Source: Actinomycetota bacterium
Lineage (GTDB): Bacteria > Actinomycetota > Acidimicrobiia > IMCC26256 > PALSA-555
Length of the DNA: 64,000 nucleotides
Direction: 5' to 3'
Assembly: GCA_016870355.1 (NCBI GenBank)
Contig: VGBR01000008.1
Span: 56,427 to 120,426 of the forward strand
Below, one piece after another: positions 1-8,838 of this stretch. Position 1 is the stretch's first letter, and each line of letters starts with the position of its first letter. A program made the translations under genes and the position numbers. The notes under the pieces were generated by a model, which had not been told where the DNA came from, ran no database searches, and saw only the letters and a program-made list of their open reading frames with translations.

Positions 1-2
1 AG

Positions 3-500
3 CGGCCACCAACTTCGGCTCGCGGACGCAAGGCCGTTGGAGTGCACGTCGAGGGACTCGACGACGTGATGGTGCGCCTGTCTCGGTGCTGCACACCCGT
101 GCCCGGTGACGAGATCATGGGCTTCGTCACGCGCGGCAGAGGTGTGTCGGTGCACCGATCGGACTGTGCAAACGCAGTCGCGCTCTTTGCACAAGCGCAC
201 CGGGTGATCGAAGTCGAGTGGGACCACGACGAGACCGCCACCTTCGTGGTGTCCGTGGAGATCGAGGCGCTCGACCGGTCGTCATTGCTGCGTGACGTCG
301 TGCAGGTGCTCGCTGAGCACCACGTGAACATCCTCGGTAGCACCTCCCAGACCAGCAGCGATCGCGTTGCCCGGTTCCGGTTCGAGTTCGAGCTGGCCGA
401 TTCAAGCCACCTCGAGTCGCTGCTGAAGGCCGTGCAGCGTGTGGACTCGGTGTTCGACGCCTACCGCGTCCTGCCCGGCGCCGCCGCGACTCGCACCTGA
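3..500 (+). CDS. relA: RelA/SpoT (p)ppGpp synthetase/hydrolase, C-terminal part (partial)
   Basis: This is the last 165 codons of a long-form Rel protein; the 5' part lies outside the window. The visible part begins in the conserved region after the TGS domain, with the run LSRCCTPVPGD and then the family signature GVSVHRSDC. About the last 75 residues, from VEWDHDETATF onward, form the ACT regulatory domain that closes Rel proteins. The full enzyme makes and degrades the alarmone (p)ppGpp in the stringent response; its catalytic domains are not visible here, so activity cannot be judged. In many actinobacteria rel lies just upstream of hisS, as here. The family is clear. Whether it is bifunctional is inferred from the usual situation in actinobacteria. 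Confidence 0.93.
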   Translation, partial: RPPTSARGRKAVGVHVEGLDDVMVRLSRCCTPVPGDEIMGFVTRGRGVSVHRSDCANAVALFAQAHRVIEVEWDHDETATFVVSVEIEALDRSSLLRDVVQVLAEHHVNILGSTSQTSSDRVARFRFEFELADSSHLESLLKAVQRVDSVFDAYRVLPGAAATRT

Positions 501-600
501 TCCACAGCTCGGCTCCGCGCCGCGCTCCCGGTCTTCCGACCAGAGCTCTGCTTGGCCTCCGGGCGCCCTCAACCACCCCAGATCGAGGGCGGGCGGGTCG

Positions 601-606
601 TACGAT
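601..606 (+). promoter_or_regulatory. Putative -10 element of hisS (leaderless start)
   Basis: The hexamer TACGAT ends 6 bases before the hisS ATG at 613. This is the TANNNT plus 6-7 base spacing typical of actinobacterial leaderless transcripts, and no Shine-Dalgarno sequence is visible. The -35 region is not distinctive. The call is inferred from spacing and recurrence at other genes in the window. Confidence 0.45.
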
Positions 607-612
607 CGGGCG

Positions 613-1905
613 ATGGCCGCGTCCGATGCCTCTCCCTATCGCGCGCCCATCGGCACTCACGATGTGCTCCCGCCCGACTCGGAGCGGTGGGCCGCGGTTG
701 TCGGTCGCTTCGCCGAACGAGCCGCTCGGTTCGGCTACGGCCTCGTCATCACGCCGATCTTCGAGCACGCCGAGGTCTTCGAGCGCATCGGCGACTCGAC
801 CGACGTCGTCCGCAAGGAGATGTACGACTTCGTCGACCGCGGTGACCGCCGTCTCGCGCTTCGGCCCGAGGGGACTGCGCCCGTGGTGCGCGCCTACGTG
901 CAGCACCGTCCGACACCGCCGTGGAAGACGTGGTACGTCGCGCCGAACTTCCGCTACGAGCGCCCCCAGAAGGGCCGCTACCGCCAGCACTGGCAGCTCG
1001 GCGCGGAGGTGCTCGGTGTCGATGATCCTGATGTCGACGTCGAGGTGATCGCACTCGCGCACGGGTTCTATGCCGATCTCGGGCTGCGCCAGGTACGGCT
1101 GCTCGTCAACTCGATGGGAACGCCCGAGGATCGCGCCGAGTACGTCGAAGTCCTTCAGCGCTATCTGCTCGACCACGCCGAAGGGCTCGACCCCGAGTTC
1201 CGTCAGCGCGCCGAGGAGCATCCGCTGCGCGTCCTCGACGCGAAGCAAGAAGCGTGGCAGGACGTGATCGAGCGTGCACCGCAGCTCACCGAACACCTTT
1301 CGGCTGATTCCCGCGTGCACTTCGAGCGGGTGCAGGAGGGTCTCGAGGCGCTCGGCATCGAGCACGAGCTCGCGCCACGGCTCGTGCGCGGCTTCGACTA
1401 CTACACGAGCACCACTTTCGAGTTCGCCAGCGACGCGCTCGATGCCGCTCAGAACGCGATCGGAGGCGGCGGTCGCTATGACCGACTTGCCGAGGAGATG
1501 GGGGGACCGGCCACACCCGGCATCGGCTTCGGCATGGGTATCGAGCGCATCCTCATCGTGTGCGATGCGGAGGGCGTGTCCGTCGGCACGGATGCGCCCG
1601 CACTCGATGCGTTCATCATCGACAACACCGGTGGTGAGGCCGCGACCCGGCTGGTTGCGCAGCTGCGCGACGCGGGGTTGCGGGCCGACCGATCGTACGG
1701 AGGCCGATCGGTGAAGGCGCAGTGGAAGGAAGCGGATCGGTCGGGCGCGGCCTACGGCGTGATGATCGGTCCCGACGAGCTGGCCCGCGGTCAGGTGGGC
1801 GTGAAGGACCTCCGCGGTGCACACGGTGACAAGGAGCAGGCCGAAGTCGTGCTCGAGCAGGTCGCGGCCTGGTTGCTCCAACGAGCTGAGGAACGCGCCC
1901 GATGA
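613..1905 (+). CDS. hisS: Histidyl-tRNA synthetase
   Basis: This class II synthetase of 430 residues charges tRNA-His with histidine in the cytosol. Visible motifs are class II motif 2 (RYERPQKGRYRQ, about residue 110), the histidine-specific motifs LVRGFDYYTS (about residue 256) and GGGGRYDRL (about 284), and motif 3 (GIGFGMGIERIL). The anticodon-binding domain follows from about residue 330. The ATG at 613 is chosen because upstream codons are not conserved-looking and a TACGAT hexamer sits 6 bases before it. The stop overlaps the aspS start, so hisS and aspS form a coupled synthetase pair, a common bacterial arrangement. The length is normal. Confidence 0.97.
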   Translation: MAASDASPYRAPIGTHDVLPPDSERWAAVVGRFAERAARFGYGLVITPIFEHAEVFERIGDSTDVVRKEMYDFVDRGDRRLALRPEGTAPVVRAYVQHRPTPPWKTWYVAPNFRYERPQKGRYRQHWQLGAEVLGVDDPDVDVEVIALAHGFYADLGLRQVRLLVNSMGTPEDRAEYVEVLQRYLLDHAEGLDPEFRQRAEEHPLRVLDAKQEAWQDVIERAPQLTEHLSADSRVHFERVQEGLEALGIEHELAPRLVRGFDYYTSTTFEFASDALDAAQNAIGGGGRYDRLAEEMGGPATPGIGFGMGIERILIVCDAEGVSVGTDAPALDAFIIDNTGGEAATRLVAQLRDAGLRADRSYGGRSVKAQWKEADRSGAAYGVMIGPDELARGQVGVKDLRGAHGDKEQAEVVLEQVAAWLLQRAEERAR

Positions 1906-3662
1906 TGCGCTCGCACCGTGCCGGTGATCTGCGTCCAGAGCACCGCGGTGAGCAGGTGACCGTCTGTGGTTGGGTCGACGGTCATCGTGACCACGGTGGC
2001 GTCGTGTTCGTCGACCTGCGCGACATCGCGGGCGTGGTGCAGGTCGTGCTCGACCCGCAACACGTGCAGGGCGCCGATCCGCACGCGGTGCGATCGGAGT
2101 TCGTCTTACGGGTCACCGGACTCGTGCGCGACCGGCCCGACGGGACGATCAACACCGAGCTCCCGAGCGGCGCGATCGAGGTTGCTGCTGAACAGGTCGA
2201 GGTGCTCAACGCATCCGATCCGACGCCGATCCCGATCGACGAACGGGCTGAGGTCGATGAGGTGCTTCGGTTGCGGCACCGCTATCTCGATCTGCGCGGC
2301 CAGCGGATGCAGTCGAACCTGCGCCTTCGTGCGCTGGTCACGCGCACGCTGCGCAAGGAGCTCGACGAGCGCGGGTTCATCGAGATCGAGACGCCATTGC
2401 TCATCGCGTCGACCCCCGAGGGTGCGCGTGACTTCGTGGTTCCAGCTCGGCTCGCGCCGGGGTCGTTCTACGCGTTGCCGCAGAGTCCACAGCTCTTCAA
2501 GCAGCTGCTCATGGTGGGCGGGATGGATCGCTACTACCAGGTCGCGCGCTGCCTGCGAGATGAAGACCCGCGCGCCGACCGGCAGTTCGAGTTCACGCAG
2601 CTCGACGCCGAGATGAGCTTCGCCGACGCCGAAGACGTGATGGAGGTGATCGGCGCGGTGGTGGCGGCCGCGATCGAAGCGGCAACGGGTGAGCCCGCAC
2701 CCGCGGTCGAACGCATCACGTGGCACGACGCGATGGAGAGGTACGGCACGGACAAGCCCGACCTGCGCTTCGGCCTGGAGCTGGTCGACGTGAGCGAGGT
2801 GTTTGCCGCGACCGAGTTCCGAGCGTTCCAGGCCGATGCGGTGAAGGCGATCCGTGTTCCGGACGGTGGTGACTTCGCCCGCAACCGACTCGACGGCCTG
2901 ATCGAGAGGGCGAAGTCGCTCGGCGCCGAGGGCCTGGTGTGGATGCGAGTGCAGGAAGGTGGTGTGCTCGACGCACCGGTCGCGAAGTTCCTCTCCGAGG
3001 CTGAGTGCATCGGTCTCGTCGACTGCACCGCAGCCGAGCCGGGCGACCTGCTCCTCCTCGTCTCCGGGGACCGGTCGCTCGTGCGTCGCGTGTTGGGGAC
3101 CATTCGTCTCGACCTCGGTCGGCCGCCGGTCGGTGAAGGGCCGATGCGGCTCGCGTGGGTGGTCGACTTCCCGCTCTTCGAGGCCGTCGACGACGACGGC
3201 AACCCGGTGCCGGCGCACCATCCGTTCACGACGCCACACCCCGACGATCTCGAGCTGCTCGCGTCCGCGTCCGGGCCCGCGCTCCTCGCGGTCCGCTCGC
3301 TGGCATACGACCTCGTGCTCGACGGATGGGAGCTGGGGTCGGGGAGCGTTCGAATCCACCGAGCCGACCTCCAGCAACAGATCTTCGAGCTGCTGGGCAT
3401 CAGCCCCGAGCAGGCACAGGCGCGATTCGGGTTCCTCCTCGACGCGTTCCGCTACGGAGCTCCGCCTCATGCCGGCTTCGCGTTCGGCATCGACCGTCTC
3501 GTCATGATCCTGTGCGGTGAGGAGAACATCCGAGAGGTCATCGCCTTCCCCAAGACGCAGTCGGGTGCTGACCCGCTCACCGGCGCGCCGACTCCGCTCG
3601 AGGCCGTGCAGCTCACCGAGCTCGGCTTGAACGTACGTCCACCGACGAAGAAGGGCGGGTAG
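1902..3662 (+). CDS. aspS: Aspartyl-tRNA synthetase (bacterial type)
   Basis: The protein has 586 residues and is a bacterial-type class II aspartyl-tRNA synthetase. An N-terminal OB-fold anticodon-binding domain (VTVCGWVDGHRDHGGVVFVD) is followed by the catalytic core: TPEGARDF (about residue 169), motif 2 CLRDEDPRADRQ (about 218) and motif 3 GIDRLVMIL (about 526). The GAD insertion domain occupies about residues 290-410. It starts with ATG inside the hisS stop (ATGATG), which indicates translational coupling. Whether it is discriminating or also charges tRNA-Asn for the GatCAB route cannot be read from this window. Confidence 0.97.
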   Translation: MMRSHRAGDLRPEHRGEQVTVCGWVDGHRDHGGVVFVDLRDIAGVVQVVLDPQHVQGADPHAVRSEFVLRVTGLVRDRPDGTINTELPSGAIEVAAEQVEVLNASDPTPIPIDERAEVDEVLRLRHRYLDLRGQRMQSNLRLRALVTRTLRKELDERGFIEIETPLLIASTPEGARDFVVPARLAPGSFYALPQSPQLFKQLLMVGGMDRYYQVARCLRDEDPRADRQFEFTQLDAEMSFADAEDVMEVIGAVVAAAIEAATGEPAPAVERITWHDAMERYGTDKPDLRFGLELVDVSEVFAATEFRAFQADAVKAIRVPDGGDFARNRLDGLIERAKSLGAEGLVWMRVQEGGVLDAPVAKFLSEAECIGLVDCTAAEPGDLLLLVSGDRSLVRRVLGTIRLDLGRPPVGEGPMRLAWVVDFPLFEAVDDDGNPVPAHHPFTTPHPDDLELLASASGPALLAVRSLAYDLVLDGWELGSGSVRIHRADLQQQIFELLGISPEQAQARFGFLLDAFRYGAPPHAGFAFGIDRLVMILCGEENIREVIAFPKTQSGADPLTGAPTPLEAVQLTELGLNVRPPTKKGG

Positions 3663-3871
3663 GTCACGGGAATGCCAAAGGCGATCGCCCGCGGCGCAGG
3701 TACCGACCATCGTGGGTCGACTCCGCCCGCTTTGTCTCGTGCGGCGGCGGGTGGCAAAGCCACGCGCCGCCGCGGCCGCAGTGAGCCGGGGCAGAAGCCG
3801 CCGCTTGCGGCGGCGACCAATGGACATGGGGGCTGGCGCGAAGCGCCCGGCCCGCAGGGCCGTAAGCAGAG
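3663..3871 (+). repeat. Palindrome-rich intergenic region between aspS and rarA
   Basis: This 209-base gap holds no gene but several strong inverted repeats. Near 3691-3703 is a half copy of the element seen at 19568 and 33210 (GCGGCGCAGG followed by TAC, right arm degenerate). Around 3750-3785 is an imperfect long hairpin centred on GTGGC-AAA-GCCAC and extended by GCGGCGGCG/CGCCGCCGC. Around 3798-3815, GCCGCCGC-TT-GCGGCGGC is a perfect 8-base palindrome. GGCGC-GAA-GCGCC and GGCCC-GCA-GGGCC lie just before rarA. One of these may terminate aspS transcription, but none has a T-run. I read the region as a cluster of short palindromic repeats. Confidence 0.6.
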
Positions 3872-5179
3872 ATGATGGACCTCTTCAGCACTGCGGTCGA
3901 GGACCGGCTGCGGTCACGCGCGCCACTCGCCGCGCGCTTGCGGCCGCGCTCGCTGGATGAGGTCTTCGGTCAGGAGCATCTCCTCGCGCGCGGCCGCCCG
4001 CTGCGCACACTGATCGAGTCGGATCGCCTGTCATCGGTCGTGTTGTGGGGGCCGCCGGGCACCGGGAAGACCACGATCGCCCGACTCGTCGCGGGCGCAA
4101 CCGAGAAGGCGTTCGAGCCCCTCTCGGCCGTGAGCGCCGGAGTGAAGGACGTGCGTGAGGTCGCAGCCCGGGCGCGCGCGCGGCTCGGCGAGCAGGGCCA
4201 AGGAACCATCCTCTTCCTCGACGAGGTGCACCGCTTCAGTCGGACGCAACAAGACTCGCTCCTCCCGTTTGTCGAAGAGGGGTTGTTCGTGCTGATCGGT
4301 GCGACGACGGAGAACCCGTTCTTCGCGTTGACCGGGCCGCTGTTGTCACGGTCAAGCCTCTTCCAGCTGGAGCGACTCGAGCCGGCTGCACTCGCCGCGC
4401 TGCTCGAGCGCGCGCTGACGGATCCACGAGGTCTCGACGGAACGGTCGAAGTGGATGAAGACGCGATGGAGCACCTCGTCGACCGTGCCGACGGAGATGC
4501 GCGTCACGCGTTGACATCGCTCGACGTGGCAGCAGCGCTCGCCACCGAGACCGGACGACGTTCCATCGCGTTGTCGGACGCTGAGGCGGCGCTCGCGCTG
4601 CGGGCCATTCGCTACGGCGACGACGAGCACTACGACGTCCTCTCCGCGTTCATCAAGAGCATCCGCGGCTCAGACGTTGACGCCGGCCTCTACTGGCTCG
4701 CGCGGATGCTCTCGGCCGGGGAGGATGCCCGCCTGATCGCACGGCGGCTGGTCATCCTCGCCTCGGAAGACGTCGGCCTCGCCGACTCCAACGGATTGGT
4801 CGTTGCCGACGCGGCCGCTCGCGCGGTCGAGTTCGTCGGGCTCCCGGAGGCACAGCTCAACCTTGCGCACGCCGTCGTGTACCTGGCTCGGGCACCCAAG
4901 TCGAACTCCGTGCCGATCGCGCTGGGTGCCGCGCACGCCGACGTTCGTGACCTTCCCGCCGGTCGAGTGCCGGTGCACCTCCGCGACTCCCACTCTCCGG
5001 GTGCGGCCGTGCTCGGGCACGGCGAGGGCTACCAGTACCCCCACGACGCGCCCGACGGGTGGATCGACCAGGAGCACCGACCCGACGAGGTGGCCGGGCG
5101 TCGCTACTGGCATCCGACGGGCCGTGGCAAGGACGTCGATGTCGCCCGCGAGGCACCCGAACCCAAGGAGTCGCGATGA
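3872..5179 (+). CDS. rarA: Replication-associated recombination protein A (AAA+ ATPase)
   Basis: The protein has 435 residues and belongs to the RarA/MgsA/WRNIP1 family. It acts at stalled replication forks, with homology to clamp-loader subunits. Walker A is GPPGTGKTT (about residue 59), Walker B LFLDEVHRF (about 113) and sensor 1 GATTENPFF (about 145). The C-terminal half has the helical tetramerisation region typical of the family (IRGSDVDAGLYWLARML). Two in-frame ATGs, 3872 and 3875, are adjacent and either could be used. The stop overlaps the next gene's ATG. The neighbours rarA, two small proteins and alaS follow the usual actinobacterial order. Confidence 0.95.
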   Translation: MMDLFSTAVEDRLRSRAPLAARLRPRSLDEVFGQEHLLARGRPLRTLIESDRLSSVVLWGPPGTGKTTIARLVAGATEKAFEPLSAVSAGVKDVREVAARARARLGEQGQGTILFLDEVHRFSRTQQDSLLPFVEEGLFVLIGATTENPFFALTGPLLSRSSLFQLERLEPAALAALLERALTDPRGLDGTVEVDEDAMEHLVDRADGDARHALTSLDVAAALATETGRRSIALSDAEAALALRAIRYGDDEHYDVLSAFIKSIRGSDVDAGLYWLARMLSAGEDARLIARRLVILASEDVGLADSNGLVVADAAARAVEFVGLPEAQLNLAHAVVYLARAPKSNSVPIALGAAHADVRDLPAGRVPVHLRDSHSPGAAVLGHGEGYQYPHDAPDGWIDQEHRPDEVAGRRYWHPTGRGKDVDVAREAPEPKESR

Positions 5180-5517
5180 GCGCGGCGGAGTGGATCGGAA
5201 TCCTCGGCGTCGTGGTCCTCGGCGTCGTGGTGCTGCTGACGCGGGCGCGTCTGGCGCGCGCCACCCGGCAGCTGCACCACCTCGAACGACGGGTCAGCGA
5301 GCTCGAGATGTCGATGAAGGTTGTCGAAACCGAAGCCCACCTGGCTGGCGCGACCGCCCGACGCGCCGCCGCGGCCGCCGGTGCCGAGGAGCCCCCTCCT
5401 CGAGTTGTGTTCGAGCCGGTGACCGGCCGCCTCCTGCGTGTGGTCGCGGTCGGTGCCGGAGCGCGCCGAGCACTCCACCGGCTCGCACGCCCGGTTGGAC
5501 GCCGGCGGGCGGTGTGA
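5176..5517 (+). CDS. Small membrane-anchored coiled-coil protein, DUF948-like position
   Basis: This protein of 113 residues has one N-terminal transmembrane segment (about residues 6-22, GILGVVVLGVVVLLT). A basic heptad-like stretch (about 25-50, LARATRQLHHLERRVSELEM) is likely to form a coiled coil. An Ala-rich linker and a basic tail follow. Many actinobacteria have a DUF948-type protein between rarA and alaS, and this one has the same place and architecture; sequence identity to that family is inferred, not proven. The ATG overlaps the rarA stop (ATGA) and its own stop overlaps the next start (GTGA). The function is unknown. Confidence 0.75.
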   Translation: MSAAEWIGILGVVVLGVVVLLTRARLARATRQLHHLERRVSELEMSMKVVETEAHLAGATARRAAAAAGAEEPPPRVVFEPVTGRLLRVVAVGAGARRALHRLARPVGRRRAV

Positions 5518-5759
5518 AGCGGATCTTCTGGGTCGGCGTGGGCTTCGGTCTCGGCGTCGCCGCGAGCCGCCGACGCGGCGCGAGGCCACGCGGCCACGGT
5601 CGCGCCGGTGGTTGGGCGCGCCGCCACGTGCGGGACGCGCTCGCGGCTGGACGCACAGAAGCCAAGCAGCGCGAGGCCACACTTCGGTCGGTGTTCGCCG
5701 CCCCGAGCCATTGGACTGAGAAGCGAACAAGCGACAGGACGCGCAACCTCGACAAGTAG
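5514..5759 (+). CDS. Small hypothetical protein, DUF6167-like position
   Basis: The protein has 81 residues and begins at GTG overlapping the upstream stop (GTGA). The N-terminus KRIFWVGVGFGLGVAAS is a short hydrophobic, glycine-rich segment followed by a very basic region. The middle (HVRDALAAGRTEAKQREATLRS) looks like an amphipathic helix. Actinobacteria usually place a small protein of this shape (DUF6167) directly before alaS, so I take it as the counterpart. No enzymatic motif is visible. Its TAG stop may double as the start of the alaS -10 hexamer. Confidence 0.7.
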   Translation: MKRIFWVGVGFGLGVAASRRRGARPRGHGRAGGWARRHVRDALAAGRTEAKQREATLRSVFAAPSHWTEKRTSDRTRNLDK

Positions 5760-5762
5760 CCT
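5757..5762 (+). promoter_or_regulatory. Putative -10 element of alaS overlapping a stop codon
   Basis: TAGCCT lies 7 bases before the alaS ATG at 5770, and its TAG is the stop codon of the preceding small gene. Spacing fits a leaderless promoter and no Shine-Dalgarno sequence is visible. The -35 region is not recognisable. Confidence 0.35.
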
Positions 5763-5769
5763 GGATCGG

Positions 5770-8406
5770 ATGCCACCGCGCACTGCCGACGAGCTTCGGG
5801 CTGCATTCCTCGCCTTCTTCGAGGCGCGCGGGCACGCGGTCGTGCCGTCGGCCAGCCTGATCCCGCACGATCAGACGCTGCTGTTCACGAACTCCGGCAT
5901 GGTGCCGTTCAAGCCGTACTTCGTGGGCGACGAGACCCCTGCTTCACGCCGCGCCACATCGGTGCAGAAGTGTGTGCGCGCGGGCGGCAAGCACAACGAC
6001 CTCGAGGACGTCGGGCGTACGAATCGTCACTTCACGTTCTTCGAGATGTTGGGCAACTTCAGCTTCGGCGACTACTCCAAGACCGAAGCGATCGAATGGG
6101 CGTGGGAGCTCTACCAGGACGTGCTCCAGCTGCCGGCCGACCGGTTGTGGGTCACGGTGCATGTATCCGACGATGAAGCGGCGGAGATCTGGCACAAGCG
6201 GATCGGGTTGCCCGAAGCTCGCATCCAGCGTCTCGACGAGGACAACTTCTGGCGCATGGCCGACACCGGGCCGTGCGGGCCATCGAGCGAGATCTTCTGG
6301 GACCTCGGCGAGGAGTTCGGCGCGGACGGTGGTCCGGTGGTCGACGAGAACCGATACGTCGAGCTGTGGAACCTGGTGTTCATGCAGTACAACGCTCAGC
6401 CCGACGGGCAGATGGTCCCGTTGCCCAGTCCGAGCATCGACACCGGTGCCGGCCTCGAGCGGAACCTGGCCGTGCTACAAGGTGCGGCCACCGTGTGGGA
6501 CACGGACGCGTTTCGTCCGCTCATCGCGGCGGCCGAGAAGGTCAGCGGTGTCACCTACGGGGGCTTCCCGGGATCGGACGCTGACACCTCGCTGCGCATC
6601 CTCGCGGAGCACGGTCGCACGATGACGTTCCTTGTTGCCGACGGTGTCGTGCCGTCGAACGAGGAGCGGGGCTATGTGCTGCGTCGAATCATCCGGCGCG
6701 CGGTCCGTCACGCGTTCCTGCTCGGCGCCACCGACGCGGTGACGCCCGCACTGGTGGACGCCACCGTCCGCTCGATGGGGAACGCGTACCCAGAGATCGT
6801 CAAGAGCCACGAGCTCGTCGCGAGCACCGTGCAACGCGAGGAAGAGCGATTCCGCCAGACCCTCGAACGCGGGCTCGACATGCTCGACGACCTCCTCGCG
6901 AAGGGTGATGTGAGCGGGGAGGACGCGTTCTTCCTGCACGACACCCTCGGCTTCCCGATCGATCTCACGCGCGAGATCGCGCAGGAGCACGCGCACAACG
7001 TTGATCTCGCCGGCTTTGAGGCGAAGATGGAAGAGCAGCGCCGCCGCGCGGTCGCGGCCCACAAGTCCAGTGCCACCGCCGCGCCGACTGAGGCCTACCG
7101 CGAGCTCTATGAGGAGATCGGGGCCACGGAGTTTGCCGGGCGCCAGGAGCTCGAGACGGTCGGTGCCAAGGTGCGCGGGCTCGTGCAGCACGGTGCGCGA
7201 GTTTCGGATGCATCCAGCGGCGAGATCGAAGTCGTCCTCGACCGCACTCCGTTCTACGCGGAGTCCGGCGGGCAAGTGGGCGACACGGGCACGCTCACCA
7301 CGGATCGAGGCGTGCTCGTGCGCGTCATTGATACCCAGTACGGCTTGAACGATCTTGTCGTCCATCGCGGCACGGTCGAGGAAGGAACGGTCGGCGAGGG
7401 CGATGAGGTCACCGCGCGGGTGGACACCGAGCGTCGGAACCGCATCCGACGCAACCACACCGCGACTCACGTGCTGCACTGGGCGTTGCGCGAGGTGCTC
7501 GGCTCGCATGTGCAGCAAGCCGGGTCATTGGTCGCGCCAGACCGGCTTCGCTTCGACTTCAGCCACTTCGAGGCGGTGACCCGCGAGCAGCTCGACGAGA
7601 TCGAAGCGCGCGCCAACGCGGAGGTGATCACCGACGCGCCCGTCCGTCACTACGAGACGACGAAGGAGCACGCCGAGAGCCTCGGAGCGATCGCGTTCTT
7701 CGGCGACAAGTACGGCGACCTCGTGCGTGTGCTCGAAGCCGGTGCGCATTCGATCGAGCTGTGCGGTGGCACGCATGTGCATGCGCTCGGGTTCATCGGC
7801 CCGATCAAGATCGTCAGTGAGGGATCGATTGGCGCGAACCTCCGACGCATCGAAGCCGTGACTGGCGACGGCGCACTGGCGTACATCCGTCAAGAGGAGA
7901 TGGCACTTCGCGATGCGGCCGATCGCCTGAGCGTCGGACCGACCGAGGTCGGGGAGCGTGTGGAGCGTCTGCTCGCGGAGATCAAGGAGCTGCGCGGCGC
8001 GGCTGAGGCACAGCGCCGCGGCGAAGCCACCGCCGACGCCAAGTCGCTCGCGGCAGGCGCCGTCGACGGGGTCGTGGTGGCGCGCCGTGACGGGCTCAGC
8101 AACGACGACCTGCGTCGTCTCGCCATCGCCGCCCGGGATGCCCTCGGCTCGGGGATCGTCGGACTCATCGGACTCGCGCCCGACGGCGCCAAGGTCGCGC
8201 TCTCCGTGGCGGTCACCAAGGATCTCGTCGAGCGCGGTGCAAACGCGGGGACCGTGGCCCAAGCGGCAGCGAAGGCGGTGGGCGGGGGTACGGCGAAGCA
8301 GTCCGATGCGGTGGCGGGCGGCGGACCCAACATCGCGGCCATCGACGAGGCCTTCGCCCTGCTCGAGGAGCAGGCCAAGCAGGCTGCGGCCGCCGCCGCG
8401 GGCTAG
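5770..8406 (+). CDS. alaS: Alanyl-tRNA synthetase
   Basis: The enzyme has 878 residues, the usual full length, and charges tRNA-Ala. The class II core is N-terminal (FTNSGMVPFKPYF, and motif 3 near EERGYVLRRIIRRAVRH). The editing domain carries the zinc-binding HTATHVLHW (about residue 563) and CGGTHVHALG (about 664). The C-Ala domain ends with the glycine-rich GGGGPNIAAID-like segment. The ATG at 5770 begins the conserved RTADELRAAFLAFFEARGH segment; earlier in-frame codons belong to another reading frame. It is followed closely by ruvX and mltG, a frequent bacterial order. Confidence 0.97.
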   Translation: MPPRTADELRAAFLAFFEARGHAVVPSASLIPHDQTLLFTNSGMVPFKPYFVGDETPASRRATSVQKCVRAGGKHNDLEDVGRTNRHFTFFEMLGNFSFGDYSKTEAIEWAWELYQDVLQLPADRLWVTVHVSDDEAAEIWHKRIGLPEARIQRLDEDNFWRMADTGPCGPSSEIFWDLGEEFGADGGPVVDENRYVELWNLVFMQYNAQPDGQMVPLPSPSIDTGAGLERNLAVLQGAATVWDTDAFRPLIAAAEKVSGVTYGGFPGSDADTSLRILAEHGRTMTFLVADGVVPSNEERGYVLRRIIRRAVRHAFLLGATDAVTPALVDATVRSMGNAYPEIVKSHELVASTVQREEERFRQTLERGLDMLDDLLAKGDVSGEDAFFLHDTLGFPIDLTREIAQEHAHNVDLAGFEAKMEEQRRRAVAAHKSSATAAPTEAYRELYEEIGATEFAGRQELETVGAKVRGLVQHGARVSDASSGEIEVVLDRTPFYAESGGQVGDTGTLTTDRGVLVRVIDTQYGLNDLVVHRGTVEEGTVGEGDEVTARVDTERRNRIRRNHTATHVLHWALREVLGSHVQQAGSLVAPDRLRFDFSHFEAVTREQLDEIEARANAEVITDAPVRHYETTKEHAESLGAIAFFGDKYGDLVRVLEAGAHSIELCGGTHVHALGFIGPIKIVSEGSIGANLRRIEAVTGDGALAYIRQEEMALRDAADRLSVGPTEVGERVERLLAEIKELRGAAEAQRRGEATADAKSLAAGAVDGVVVARRDGLSNDDLRRLAIAARDALGSGIVGLIGLAPDGAKVALSVAVTKDLVERGANAGTVAQAAAKAVGGGTAKQSDAVAGGGPNIAAIDEAFALLEEQAKQAAAAAAG

Positions 8407-8415
8407 ACACCACTC

Positions 8416-8838
8416 ATGGCGCGGGTGCTCGGCGTGGATCTCGGCGCGGTCCGCATCGGACTCGCCTGCTCGGATCCGACCGGCACGTTGGCCTCACCGC
8501 TGACGGTGCTGACTCGAAGCGGTGACGTCGGTGTGGACCACCGCGAGATCGTTGACGCGGCGCGTGAAGCGGGTGCCGAGCGGATCGTCGTCGGGCTCCC
8601 ACGTTCACTCGACGGGAGTGAAGGACCGTCTGCGCGCGCAACCCAGGGTGAGGTCGAAGCGCTGGCCGAGTGCGCGGGACCGGATCTCCCGGTCAGCGTG
8701 CACGACGAGCGCTTCACGACCGTCGGTGCGCAGCGACGTCTCGCGGATGCTGGAGTGAAGGGACGATCCCAGCGCGGCGTGGTCGACGCCGCGGCTGCCG
8801 CCGTCATGCTCCAGTCCTGGTTGGAGTCGTCATCGTGA
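8416..8838 (+). CDS. ruvX: YqgF/RuvX RNase H-fold nuclease (Holliday junction resolvase-like, pre-16S rRNA processing)
   Basis: This protein of 140 residues belongs to the YqgF family. The RNase H-like fold begins with VLGVDLGAVRIGLA, which holds the first catalytic Asp. Later segments are RIVVGLPRSLDGSEG, VHDERFTT (conserved acidic residue) and the terminal VDAAAAAVMLQSWL with another conserved Asp. In E. coli the family matures the 5' end of 16S rRNA, and a role in DNA recombination has also been proposed. It sits between alaS and mltG, as in many bacteria. The mltG start overlaps its stop. Confidence 0.93.
   Translation: MARVLGVDLGAVRIGLACSDPTGTLASPLTVLTRSGDVGVDHREIVDAAREAGAERIVVGLPRSLDGSEGPSARATQGEVEALAECAGPDLPVSVHDERFTTVGAQRRLADAGVKGRSQRGVVDAAAAAVMLQSWLESSS

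Noticed and set aside
500..612. T-box leader before hisS, alaS, pheS or tyrS
   Set aside because: No T-box sequence (TGGNACCGCG type) or terminator pair is present; gaps are too short and the promoters look leaderless.
127..1881. Long - strand open frame of 584 codons opposite rel/hisS, and similar ones opposite aspS (2106-3827), aroE (10159-11724) and pyrB/pyrC (19777-21306)
   Set aside because: High-GC codon usage on the + strand creates open antisense frames; their translations are Arg/Asp/His-rich without any family motif, while the + strand proteins are clear.
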